From: Umbilicaria muhlenbergii
Lineage: Eukaryota; Ascomycota; Lecanoromycetes; Umbilicariales; Umbilicariaceae
Assembly: GCA_000611775.1 (NCBI GenBank)
Contig: KK106985.1
Location: 1,226,291 to 1,290,290, forward strand
Reading direction: 5' to 3'
Length of the DNA: 64,000 nt
The notes below the pieces were generated by a model. It searched no databases. It saw only the letters and a list, made by a program, of their open reading frames with translations, and was not told the DNA's origin. The translations under genes and the position numbers were made by a program. This document shows positions 20,401 through 31,599 of the stretch, in pieces; positions within the stretch are counted from its first letter, which is position 1; the number at the start of each line of letters is the position of its first letter.

Positions 20401-23400
20401 TAGAGGGATTTAGCCACCCCTGTATTGTTTTTGAGCATATGCAGCAAGGGTTTTCAGGCGTAGCCCGATCAGTAGTAGTGGGAGAAGTGAGGTGAATGTG
20501 GCAATTTCTCAGCGCTCAGACCTAGTAGACAGTAGACCCAATTAGTAATAATTCAATATAAAAGTCAATTTCCGCAGTAGGATCAAGAAAAGAGAGGGGG
20601 GGGGGGAAACCCTCATAACTCTACCCTGTGAATACATCCTCAACATTTAGTGTGTGACATCATGAACCTCAGGGTTGCTGCTGCTGTAGGAGCAGCAGTG
20701 ATTAACATAATAACAAGCTCCTGCCTGATCCTACTCAAGTCTGAAGAGCCTGAGACCACATCAAAGCTCATAGAGGAGACAATTGCTTGATATAAAGAAC
20801 TCTTGCCTTACATTGCTCATGAATTTCAGCTTCAGGCGCTTCAGGATGTTCTGATGATGAAGTGCATGCAGTATGTCTGATTCTTCATTAGAAACACCTA
20901 CTAATTTATATGTTTTAAGTTTAATTGAGTAGAAATGAAGAGAATCATATTCTTACTTGATTTAGATGAAATTCTCTTTCATCAATGAGTATATGCTTCT
21001 TCAGAGGTTACTTTGACAGTAATCTGCTGTTGATTGTTCTATCCTACTCACTACAAGTCTATGTGTAATCAATTTGATCATTTCAGGTCATGATTGTCAA
21101 CAGTATTCAATGACATCATTATACACCTGACTCACTGATATAAGGCAATGCTGACCTGAGATGAGAGACGCCTGATGTTTTCTACCCTTTTCAGGTATAC
21201 TAGAGTCATATGAAATGCTGATAAAGGTCACTGTATATGAGGTTTTATTAATGAAATCACAAATTAAATATGTTGACCTGGAAAAAATCAGGAGGAGTTT
21301 TATTCAGAGCATAAACATCATCATTATTATAAATATCAGATGATAATTACCTCTGACAGCTTAATCTCAAGTCTTATGAGGTCATTCATTGATAGAAGAG
21401 GAGACTGAGGCATGATTAATGAATCAAGCCTTCAAGAGAAGCTTATAAAGGCTGATATCTCTTTTATTTGCTCTACAATTGTTAATTTTGACTGTTTGTA
21501 GGTCAATGAAGGTCATCATTCTTTGAAATGTCTTTATTTATACAGTGACCCCGCCTACTGTACTGTTTGAGGCATCATTGATTTTTACTCATGCATCATA
21601 TGACAGCCTCATACACGTCTGAAAGCTCAGTTTAACCACTGAATGTTAAAGCTTCAGATTGAAGTCAAACACACCTTCATCATTCATCAGAATCAGTGAA
21701 CATATAATGACTTTCAGCTTGTTTAAAAAGTGAGACAAGGCTCTGTGACTTTATGTTATATGATGATTATTTTATTGTTCAATATCTGCACCTGCCTTCA
21801 TGAAAATTAAATGAGTAAGAGATTTCAATGTGAATCTTTTACTGTTGAGGAATACCTGTACATGAGAGAAGTATCAGCAGTGATGAAAGAAGCAGATAAG
21901 TAGTAACAGTCTCTTTTAAGATATTTTAATCACTTTTATATGATTATCTACAATTATATGTTTCAGATTTACCTCTTATTTTAGGTTTCAACATTGAAAA
22001 CTGACCTTTTAAACAGATTCTTAAAAGTTATTTTGATCACCCCTTTACAGAATCATCATCATGCCTCATGAGCTTTTAAGTGTTGATGAGGGCCTAGAAG
22101 AAGATTAGTTCTAAGGCTGAGAGAGATGATTTTATGAGAGGAAAGCCTGAGTATCAATTTCATGAGGAGGTGTTGATGTAAAGTTAAAATTCAACATTTT
22201 AATCTTAAAGGGTGAAATCTCTTGATACATAGAACTTATAACTCTGAATATTATATATATATATGTATTTCATCTCTCTCTAATGTGCAAAGCTTGTAAT
22301 ACAAGTCTCATTATGTGATTTTACATTTTCCTCCTTTTCATCTTTCTTTGATTTTTAAACTCAACTGATGTGAGTTTCATTCTTGTCTGATCAACCTCAT
22401 ATTAACACATTTTATAATTTTACATATGAAAAAGCTCTTCACATTTTCCTCTGATTATTCAGCAAGAATAAGGGAGTGATTATGAGGGAGTGTATCACTT
22501 TCATCATGAGGAAAATAAAAAAAGAGGTAAGTTTTAAACATGCTTCATGTAAACTGTCCTTTTTCTTGATGCTAAAGATTAATATGATCTATTAAATGTG
22601 AAAGTTTCAGAGCAATCAGAGTACAACTTAATTTTTAATGAATTTTTACTTATGATGAACTTTGATTTCTTCAAAAAAGTTCAAGCAATTCTGTCACATC
22701 ACGCTTCAAATGATTTAAATGAGCATTGATCTCACTGTCTCTCTCTGCTGAAACTATTCCTCAAAGGCTGCTGCTCAATGTGATCATTGCAGACTGCATT
22801 TCATTCATTAAAACCTTAGCTGCTTCAATTTAAGTATTGATTATCTTATCCTCATCAGAGGTTTCAGCTCATCAACGCTTTCATGACTTCTCAGGCAAGA
22901 CAGTTGAAGCATTTCAGCTTTGAGAAGAGATCACTGAGAGTGTATAAAGCTGTTCATCAAGTGATTCCTCATCATCAATTGTTGCAATCATGAAATGCTG
23001 AACTCAGAAGCTTTTCATTGTGATTTGTTCTCATTCTGCCTGTGTTTATTCTGCTGCTTTTTTCAAGCCTTGAATGTATAATCATCTTGTTTTAAATGCC
23101 TGTACAGTTACTTAAAAGTCATCATGTGAGATCTTCATTTCAGACTCAAGTTCTTTTTTTATAACCTGTTCAATATCCTTCTTCAATCACTTCTTGACTG
23201 TCATTCTTGAGGCTTTCAATTCATACTCAGTATCCTGTTGCAGAAACGTCTGTACATTGTCTCAGAATTTTGTTTTATTAAGTAGTTCATAGAACTCCTG
23301 CTGATCAACACAAATTCAAATAAGAGTTAACTTCTCACTAGTTAACATGCCTCAAGCTCATGACTTCTTTTCATGCTCAGTAATAAAGCTCTTTATATCA

Positions 23401-24044
23401 TCTGTCAACTGCTGTTGAGCTGTTCTCTGCTGTTCAGTACCTCATTGTCATTCAATGCCTCAATTTGCTTTAACTCTGCCTCAAGAACAGTCTTGAGAAT
23501 TCTTTTTTTAAGCTTTCAACTGCTTCTCCTGCTCTGCTCTGTTGTTCTCCAGGTTCTCTGACTGCGTTTGAGGGGTGAAGACAGGACTGAGTGTGTAGAG
23601 TGACATAATGAGAGCTCATGATATGAGGGTGATGAGGGCAGAGGCCTGTGTCAAAGTTGAATAAAGGCTGAAATAAGTGCTTCTTTGCTGCAATGAAAAT
23701 ATCAGTTGATTTGCAGACTGCTCATACAAATTAAGTGTGAGAGTGACAGCTGACAGGGTATTTTCATTATGAGAAGCACTCAAAAGAGAGTTTATAAAAG
23801 GAAGACTGTCTTCAGAGGTTTCACCTCATGCTTGTACAACAGGTATAAGGGCATAATGAGTGATTAAAGTCTTCAAAGAAAGCCTCTCATCAACATACTG
23901 ATTAAGAGGCAGGTCAGAATTTGAGTCAGTGTCATAATCATCCTCATACTCACTGTCAGAGTGATCATCCATGGTGAGGGAACAGTCACATCAATTCATG
24001 ACAGTATGAAGCATGAAAAGGAGGTTTATTTTGAATAATTAATT
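20401..24044 (+). repeat. left arm of the giant palindrome
   Basis: It includes an 11-12 G run near 20597 and a short AT microsatellite near 22251. It retains a few CpG sites that are TpG/CpA in the other arm (for example near 23247). Confidence 0.85.
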
Positions 24045-24058
24045 AATTAATTATTCAA
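24031..24058. repeat. perfect palindromic centre
   Basis: A 28-bp exact palindrome built on repeated TAAT/ATTA steps marks the symmetry point of the 7.29-kb inverted repeat. There is no unpaired spacer at the tip. Confidence 0.9.
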
Positions 24059-27000
24059 AATAGACCTCCTTTTCATGCTTCATACTGTCATGAATTGATG
24101 TGACTGCCCCCTCACCATGGATGATCACTTCAACAGTGAGTATGAGAATGATTATGACACTGACTTGAATTCTGACCTGCCTCTTAATCAGTATGTTGAT
24201 GAGAGGCTTTCTTCAGAGGTTTTAATCACTCATTATGCCTTTATACCTGCTGTACAAGCATGAGGTGAAACCTCTGAAGACAGTCTCCCTTTTATAAACT
24301 CCCTTTTAAGTGCTTCTCATAATGAAAATATCCTGTCAGCTGTCACTCTCACACTCAATCTGTATGAGCAGTCCACAAATCAATTGATATTTTCATTGCA
24401 GCAAAGAAGCACCTATTTCAGCCTTTATTCAACTTTGACACAAGCCTTCACCCTCATCACCCTCATATCATGAGCTCTCATTATGTCACTCTACATGCTC
24501 AGTCCTGTCTTCACCCCTCAAACGCAGTCAGAGAACCTGAAGAACAACAGAGTGAAGCAGAAAGAGCAGTTAAAAGCTCAAAAGAAGAATTCTTAAAACT
24601 GTTCTCAAGACAAGGCTAAAGCAAATCAGAGCATTAAATGACAACAAGGTATTAAGTGATGAAGAACAGCTCAACAACAGCTGACAGATGATACAGAGGA
24701 CTTTGTTACTGAGTGTGAAAAGAAGTCATGAGCTCAAGGCATGCTAACTAGTGAGAAGTTAACTCTTATTTGAATTTGTGTTGATCAGCAGGAGTTCTAT
24801 GAACTACTTAATAAAATAAAATTCTGAGACAATGTATGAATGTTTCTGCAACAGGATACTGAGTATGAATTGAAAGCCTCAAGAATGACAGTTGAGAAGT
24901 GATTGAAGAAGAATATTGAACAGGTTATAAAGAAAGAACTTAAGTCTGAAATGAAGATCTCACATGATGACTTTTAAGCAGCTGTACAGGCATTTAAAAC
25001 AAGGTGATTATACATTCAAGGCTTGAAAGAAGCAGCAGAACAAACACAGGTAAAATGAGAATAAATTATAATAAAAAGCTTCTGAGTTCAGCATTTCATG
25101 ATTGCAACAATTGATGATGAGGAATCACTTGATGAATGACTTTATACACCCTCAGTGATCTCTTCTTAAAGCTGAAATGCTTCAACTGTCTTGCCTGAGA
25201 AGTCATGAAAGCATCAATGAGCTGAAACCTCTGATGAGGATGAGATAACCAATACTCAAGTTGAGGCAGTTAAGGTTTTAATGAATAAAATGCAATCTGC
25301 AATGATCACATTGAGCAGCAGCCTTCAAGGAATAGTTTCAGCAGAGAGAGACAATGAGATCAATGTTCATTTAAACTGTCTGAAGCATGATGTGACAGAA
25401 TTGCTTGAACTTTTTTGAAGAAATCAAAGTTCATCATAGATAGAAATTCATTAAAAATTAAGTTGTACTTTGATTGCTCTGAAACTTTCACATCTAATAG
25501 ATCATATTAATCTCTAGTGTTGAGAAAAAGGACAGCTTACATGAAGCATGTTTAAAATTTACCTCTTTTTTCATTTTCCTCATGATGAAAGTGATACATC
25601 TCTTCATAATCACTCCCTTATCCTTGCTGAATAATCAGGGGAAAATGTGAAGAGCTTTTTCATATGTAAAACTATAAAATGTGTTAATATGAGGTTGATC
25701 AGACAAGAATGAAACTCACATCAGTTGAGTTTAAAAATCAAAGAAAGGTGAAAGGGGGAAAATGTAGAATCACATAATAAAACTTGTATTATAAGCTTTG
25801 CACATTAGAGAGAGATGAAATGCATATATATGTATAATATTCAGAGCTATAAGTTCTATGTATCAAGAGATTTCACCCTTTAAGATTAAAATGTTGAATT
25901 TTAACCTTACATCAACACCTCCTCATGAAATTGATACTTAGGCTTTTCCCTCATAAAATCATCTCTCTCAACCTTAAAATTAACCTTCTTCTAAGCCCTC
26001 ATCAACACTTAAAGGCTCATGAGGCATGATGATGATTCTGTAAAGGAGTGATCAAAATAACTTTTAAGAATCTGTTTAAAAGATCAGTTTTCAATGTTGA
26101 AATCTAAAATAAGAGGTAATTCTGAAACATATAATTGTAGGTAATCATATAGAAGTGATTAAAACATTTTAAAAGAGACTGTTATTACTTACCTGCTTCT
26201 TTCATCACTGCTGATACTTCTCTCATGTACAGGTATTCCTCAACAGTAGAAGATTCACATTGAAATCTCTTACTCATTTAATTTTCATGAAGGCAGGTGC
26301 AGATATTGAACAATAAAATAATCATCATATAACATAAAGTCACAGAGCCTTGTCTCACTTTTTAAACAAGCTGAAAGTCATTATATGTTCACTGATTCTG
26401 ATGAATGATGAAGGTGTGTTTGACTTCAATCTGAAGCTTTAACATTCAGTGGTTAAACTGAGCTTTCAGACGTGTATGAGGCTGTCATATGATGCATGAG
26501 TAAAAATCAATGATGCCTCAAACAGTACAGTAGGCGGGGTCACTGTATAAATAAAGACATTTCAAAGAATGATGACCTTCATTGACCTACAAACAGTCAA
26601 AATTAGCAATTGTAGAGCAAATAGAAGAGATATCAGCCTTTATAAGCTTCTCTTGAAGGCTTGATTCATTAATCATGCCTCAGTCTCCTCTTCTATCAAT
26701 GAACAGCTTCATAAGACTTGAGATTAAACTGTTAAAGATAATTATCACCTGATATTTGTAGCAATGATGATGTTTATGCCCTGAATAAAACTCCTCCTGA
26801 TTTTTTCCAGGTCAACATATTTAATTTGTGATTTCATTAATAAAACCTCATATACAGTGACCTTTATCAGCATTTCATATGACTCTAGTATACCTGAAAA
26901 GGGTAGAAAACATCAGGCGTCTCTCATCTCAGGTCAGCATTGCCTTATATCAGTGAGTCAGGTGTATAATGATGTCATTGAATACTGTTGACAATCATGA

Positions 27001-27687
27001 CCTGAAATGATCAAATTGATTACACATAAACTTGTAGTGAGTAGGATAAGACAATCAACAGCAGATTACTGTCAAAGCAACCTCTGAAGAAGCATATACT
27101 CATTGATGAAAGAGAATTTCATCTAAATCAAGTAAGAATATGATTCTCTTCATTTCTACTCAATTAAACTTAAAACATATAAATTAGTAGGTGTTTCTAA
27201 TGAAGAATCAGACATACTGCATGCACTTCATCATCAGAACATCCTGAAGCGCCTGAAGCTGAAATTCATGAGCAATGTAAGGCAAGAGTTCTTTATATCA
27301 AGCAATTGTCTCCTCTATGAGCTTTGATGTGGTCTCAGGCTCTTCAGACTTGAGTAGGATCAGGCAGGAGCTTATTATTATGTTAATCACTGCTGCTCCT
27401 ACAGCAGCAGCAACCCTGAGGTTCATGATGTCACACACTAAATGTTGAGGATGTATTCATGAGGTAGAGTTATGAGGGTTTTCCTCCCCCCCCCTCTTTT
27501 CTTGATCCTACTGCGGAAATTGACTTTTATATTGAACTATTACTAATTGGGTCTACTGTCTACTAGGTCTGAGCGCTGAGAAATTGTCACATTCACCTCA
27601 CTTCTCCCACTACTACTGATCGGGCTACGCCTGAAAACCCTTGCTGCATATGCTCAAAAACAATACAGGGGTGGCTAAATCCCTCTA
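24045..27687 (-). repeat. right arm of the giant palindrome
   Basis: Reverse complement of the left arm. Just beyond the centre, from 24119, an outward reading starts MDDHFNSEYENDYDTD, followed by stretches of acidic and then coiled-coil-like composition; its mirror lies in the left arm. The frame is much interrupted and not assignable. Confidence 0.85.
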
Positions 27688-29390
27688 CTATCTTCCCATG
27701 AAGTAAGATGGGTATATATCTGTTGGTGTAGGTGCTAAAAACGCCAGGTGTGCGTGTTACACCGAGCGAGTGGGGCAATTGGGCCTGAGCAGCCCACTTC
27801 CGAGACCGGTGGTCTCTAGGCGTGCCAGGGTATAGCGTTAGTTTTAGGCCGCTGAGATCTCAATACTTTGATCAAAAACGAGCTTCGAAACCAATATTTC
27901 TTTACGAACATGCTAATTGTCATGCAGACACTGCCTTCAACCACATCTCTCCTCTCACTGTCGTCGCCGCCCTTGCCGCCCTTTCACTCGCCCATTACTC
28001 GCCCCCATGACAACTAGCTTACTGCTGCCGCTATCGACATCTTCCCCACCCTCTCTACCACAAACCTGGAGCGTCCTTAGCTAACGACGTACTGCTGAAA
28101 CTCCTATAGCTAGCAAGCTAAATCATTGCTACGGCGGCATGCCCACTGCAGTAGAGATCCAGTAAGTCAAGGATCTTTTGACTGTTAAGCATCTGATATG
28201 AGATACCTAACGTGTTAGTCACAGTCAGGGCTCTCTTCCTTAATGTCCTTCTTTTTCCCCCGTGAAGTCATGAAAGTCTGTCACCGTTGCGCTTGAAATC
28301 ATGGTTGAACATTCGCAGGCTTAAATTTTACAGTCAAGGCTCCTTCAACACACAAGTATGAGTGGTGGCGTGGTTGGACACACTGATTAAACGTAGCTGA
28401 GCCTAACCAAAGTTGGGACGTTCTACTCTGAAGCTCGCAGGTCATACGTGCAGGAACGCCGGTGTAACGCCGGTGTAACACCATAAAATGGTTGAAGCTA
28501 GGTACCTGCGACATGACACCCTATCGTGATTCAAGTGGCCGTTCTTACCTAGTTGTTAAGTTTCTCTGGATCTCTGCTACGAGGCGCTTTCCAAAAGTGA
28601 GTCTTTACCTCTTCGGGTGGGCCATCCTACCAATCAGATCAGGGCCTTGGAGTAAGATCTTTGATAATGTTGAATTTAGGCGCTGTCGGCTTACGGCAGT
28701 CGCTTATCGGGGTGATTTCAGGGTGGATTTCGGGGTTCAGGCTCCTCAGCCATGGCCTTATAATTAGGCGAATTCTCCTTTGTTTTAGCAGTCAGTCAGT
28801 CTTTACCGAAATAATTTCAACAGATAAGACCGTCGATCCGGCTTGTCTCGGGACCGTCAGAAGGCAGTATCCACACGAGGCTCAACTCAGTGAGGTGTAA
28901 GCCACGCGCTGTATCATGGCCACACCAAAATTTATCGGCGGGTGAACGACGCCTGTGCTTAGACACCTGCCTAGAAGGGCTGAAAGAGGAGGGGGGAGGA
29001 TGATCAGACTGCAGAGTTTCAGAGATAAAAAGCAGGCGTAAACGATGTTTTTTAGGGAAATTAAGAAAAGGTGAAATACTATATAAAACTTAAAGAGGCC
29101 TTGAAAAATGTGAAGAACCACCCTCCTCAACCTTAAAGCGAGCAGGACTAGGGCTCAACCCGACAAGGCACCTACTGACCAGTGGTCTGGTATCAACCAA
29201 CCACTGGTCAACTAGGTACTATATAGACACGCCTACATGTAGCTAGCAAGTACTCGACTACTCATAGAACCCTAATCCGATACCTGATCTCTATTGGAGC
29301 TTTACAAAAAATCCTTTTATAGCATTATTTTTCTTTTATTTCATCTGCTGATACTATGTAACCATCACTACCACATTAAAGCAACGAAGG
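27688..29390. other. 1.7-kb gene-free flank of the palindrome
   Basis: No supportable gene. Minor features are a doubled CGCCGGTGTAA near 28459, a hairpin of the form GAGACC-GGT-GGTCTC near 27802, and the inverted repeat at 29176-29210. The composition suggests old repeat debris. Confidence 0.45.
29176..29210. repeat. 11-bp inverted repeat (hairpin)
   Basis: TGACCAGTGGT at 29176-29186 and its exact reverse complement ACCACTGGTCA at 29200-29210 are separated by 13 bases. Confidence 0.6.
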
Positions 29391-29440
29391 TCTTACTTCA
29401 AATGTGGTGAGCGTGATCACAGAATAGATCAATTCACCCT
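29391..29440 (+). mobile_element. possible retroelement relic (zinc-knuckle-like)
   Basis: A short plus-strand reading with a FKCGERDHRID core resembles the CCHC zinc knuckle of retroelement Gag-type proteins. No LTR, reverse transcriptase or integrase could be recognised around it. It looks like a small, old and broken fragment; LTR versus LINE origin cannot be decided. Confidence 0.25.
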
Positions 29441-29504
29441 TCAGTTCTGCTTCACCTTAGAAACTTATCTGGGCTCACAGATTGTGATATATGGAGTTAC
29501 AGCG

Positions 29505-30765
29505 CCTGGAAGTAATTAGCTAAGTCTGCAGGTTTCAGTCTTGTCATGACTGCAGATTTACCGCTGATAAATAGCCTTCTTATCTCTGCATCATGAACAA
29601 CTACCGTGGCCCCGCTCACCATATTCGCGTGCTTATCCTCAAGTATCTTTGTTACCTCATACCACTACCCTCCTTTAGTTTTCGAATTCGCCAAACTGTA
29701 GACGGGGACTTGCTACCAAACGGATTATTAAGCGAAGCAGTCAACTCCAAAGGCTTCGGTATTCCCGCAGCCCAGATATCCCCGTTTCTGTCGACGGACA
29801 GATTGTCAACGGCAATGCTTATGTGTATGTTATCAACTTCCCAAAGAGTAAGATTGGGCTGCAGCTCCATAACTCGGATCCTGTTCTTCATGATTTGCGG
29901 AACGTAGTAAAGCCCATCCTTACCTTTGGCGAAGCCGTTAGGAAAATTGAATCCAATGTTGGCGGCGACGTGGCAGCTGGTAGGGGAGCAATAGGCAACG
30001 TTACCGCCGCCCAGGAGGACTTCAAGCTCTCTACGCTGGGAACTGTATGTTAAAAAGCAGTAGTATAGATCGAAACTTCAACGAGACAGCAGCGTACCAA
30101 CCCACCTACAAATCCCAGTCAGTGCTCACTCTTACACCAAAGCATCAACTCGCTCACCTTTATTAGAATATTCATCCGTCACTACAACCCCCCCCCCCCC
30201 GGCCCGTCGCCGGCGGCTTATTCGGCGTCACAATCTCCTCATGCGCAAACGTTTTCACATGCACCAACACATCCGCACCCCGTTCCGCCTCAAAAAGTTC
30301 GATCGTTGCGTTCAAGTGCTCGAGATACCGCCCCCTTTCATCAACATGAGGCTGATTGTTGACCAGCCAAAAGCGTAGGTTCGAATCATCCACCACTTCC
30401 ACATCAAACCCAACCGTGTTCAACGCTTCCCGCCCTGTAGCGTCCCGGTAGCCCGGCGTCCACATCTGATGCAAGCCAAACAGCCTGTCGGGCCTGGCGC
30501 GTCGATGTGGAGCACCGAGATTAATGCCCCCCCTGGGCGGCGGCCGGAGGCGTTGAGGGCTCCCACGCAGCCACGCTGCGTCAGGGCTGTCAGAGAGGAG
30601 ATTTCAGAGACATTCGTGTATATATGCTTCTTACCCCGGGTTCCACTGGCTCCGTCACAGCGAGCCCGTGCAGGCAAGGTAAAGAGCCCGCCCCTCGGTG
30701 TCGAGCGACTTGAGCCAGGAGTCTTCGCAGCCTTCAAGGTATTTGTTCTAGATTCGGCGACATGT
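29505..30765 (-). pseudogene. decayed arylesterase/paraoxonase-family gene
   Basis: Read on the minus strand, successive blocks match fungal arylesterases (SMP-30/strictosidine-synthase-like beta-propeller): LEGCEDSWLKSLDTEGRALY near 30745, LNTVGFDVEVVDD near 30420, NATIELFE and VHVKTFAHEEIVTPNK near 30240, LGGGNVAYCS near 30010, GFNFPNGFAKGKDGLYYVP near 29940, IAVDNLSVDRNGDIWAAG near 29800, and TVVVHDAEIRRLFISG near 29600. The blocks are in the right order but lie in different frames. In-frame stops follow the first block (after ACTGSL), a homopolymer G run of about a dozen bases near 30190 shifts the frame, and the segment after VWRIRK is interrupted. Some shifts may be introns, but not all can be. 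An intact enzyme would be a secreted or ER hydrolase with a calcium-binding propeller. Confidence 0.7.
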
Positions 30766-31599
30766 TTAAGGGGATACTTCTATGGGTTCGAGCACACGGC
30801 CAATACTGACGATGTCGAATAGGATTTCTTCTGCCCATAGTTGGTAGAAGCCTGCCAGTAGAAGGACGCTTGTAGATACAAGTCCGGCATGAGTCAGGTT
30901 CACGTTTGGTTCTCGAGAAGTGAGGTATGCGCTCCTGAAGAAGGAATGACGGGATGCAGGAGAGTGCGCTGATTTTGTTTTAGATATGATATGACTAGAG
31001 CTCGGAAAATCACGCTTGGATGCATGGGACGGGGTTGTGTCTTACATACTCCAGTCATGGAGGTGAATAAGACATGACATCATTATATGCTGTTAAACGT
31101 ATGCTGAGAATCTACTTGATACGTTCATGCAAGATCATATCAGCCATTGCAAACCCCTTCAAAATCAATGCTCGATGAGTTGATGATTGTACTGTCAAGT
31201 GTCTTGCTTCATCCATCTATTATCTATGCTTTTGCATTTTCATTTATGCGTCTACTGAGTGATATCTTAGCTGACCCCTGCTGGGAGATCAATCAAGTAT
31301 CCGGCACATGCACACCTTTAGCATGAGCCAAAAATCAACTGCCACGTCTATGCTGCGCTAAAGGCCTCCTCTACTTCAAATGTCGGCTCTTCTTTCTATT
31401 ATGCAGCCCAAGGCTTGCCCTCGGCTATCAGGTCTAACATGATAGCCAGTCACGTTCACGGGCAGTCATATCACTAACTCGATTCTGCCTCGAGAACCGG
31501 GGAATGTCCTAGGCTGTAGTCCGTGACGAGCCTTTGATACGCGTGAAGCAAAAGGTCAAGAGGTAACGAGAGCCTGGGGTTGACAAGAGAAAGCAGGTA
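30766..31599. other. intergenic, nothing recognised
   Basis: Stop-rich sequence between the two pseudogenes. No repeat structure noticed. Confidence 0.5.

Larger units (their letters stand above)
20401..27687. mobile_element. giant 7.29-kb palindromic (foldback) element, decayed
   Basis: The whole interval reads as one inverted repeat: the left arm (20401 to ~24044) is repeated in reverse complement to 27687, with no spacer. Corresponding positions add to about 48,088-48,091 wherever I checked. The ends read TA-GAGGGATTTAGCCACCCCTG and its mirror, so a TA duplication of Tc1/mariner type is possible. Between ~20640 and ~27450 CpG is nearly absent and TCA/TGA trinucleotides abound, while the outer ~200 bp keeps CpG. 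Protein-coding relics are present but heavily broken in both directions, and I could not name the family. The arms differ by scattered transitions, so the duplication is real and old rather than a read artefact. Confidence 0.85.

Noticed and set aside
20790-21100. Helicase-like (RecQ-type) reading at the outer part of the left arm
   Set aside because: A faint pattern (LQALQDVL, then a hydrophobic strand and VTLTVI) can be imagined, but no intact NTP-binding motif is present; too weak to annotate.
20401-27687. Palindrome as a long-read hairpin (missing-adapter) artefact
   Set aside because: The arms are not identical; they differ by scattered transitions, and the flanks on the two sides are unrelated unique DNA.
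30365-30385. tRNA B-box-like GGTTCGAATC
   Set aside because: It lies within the arylesterase-like sequence and has no matching A box or cloverleaf around it.
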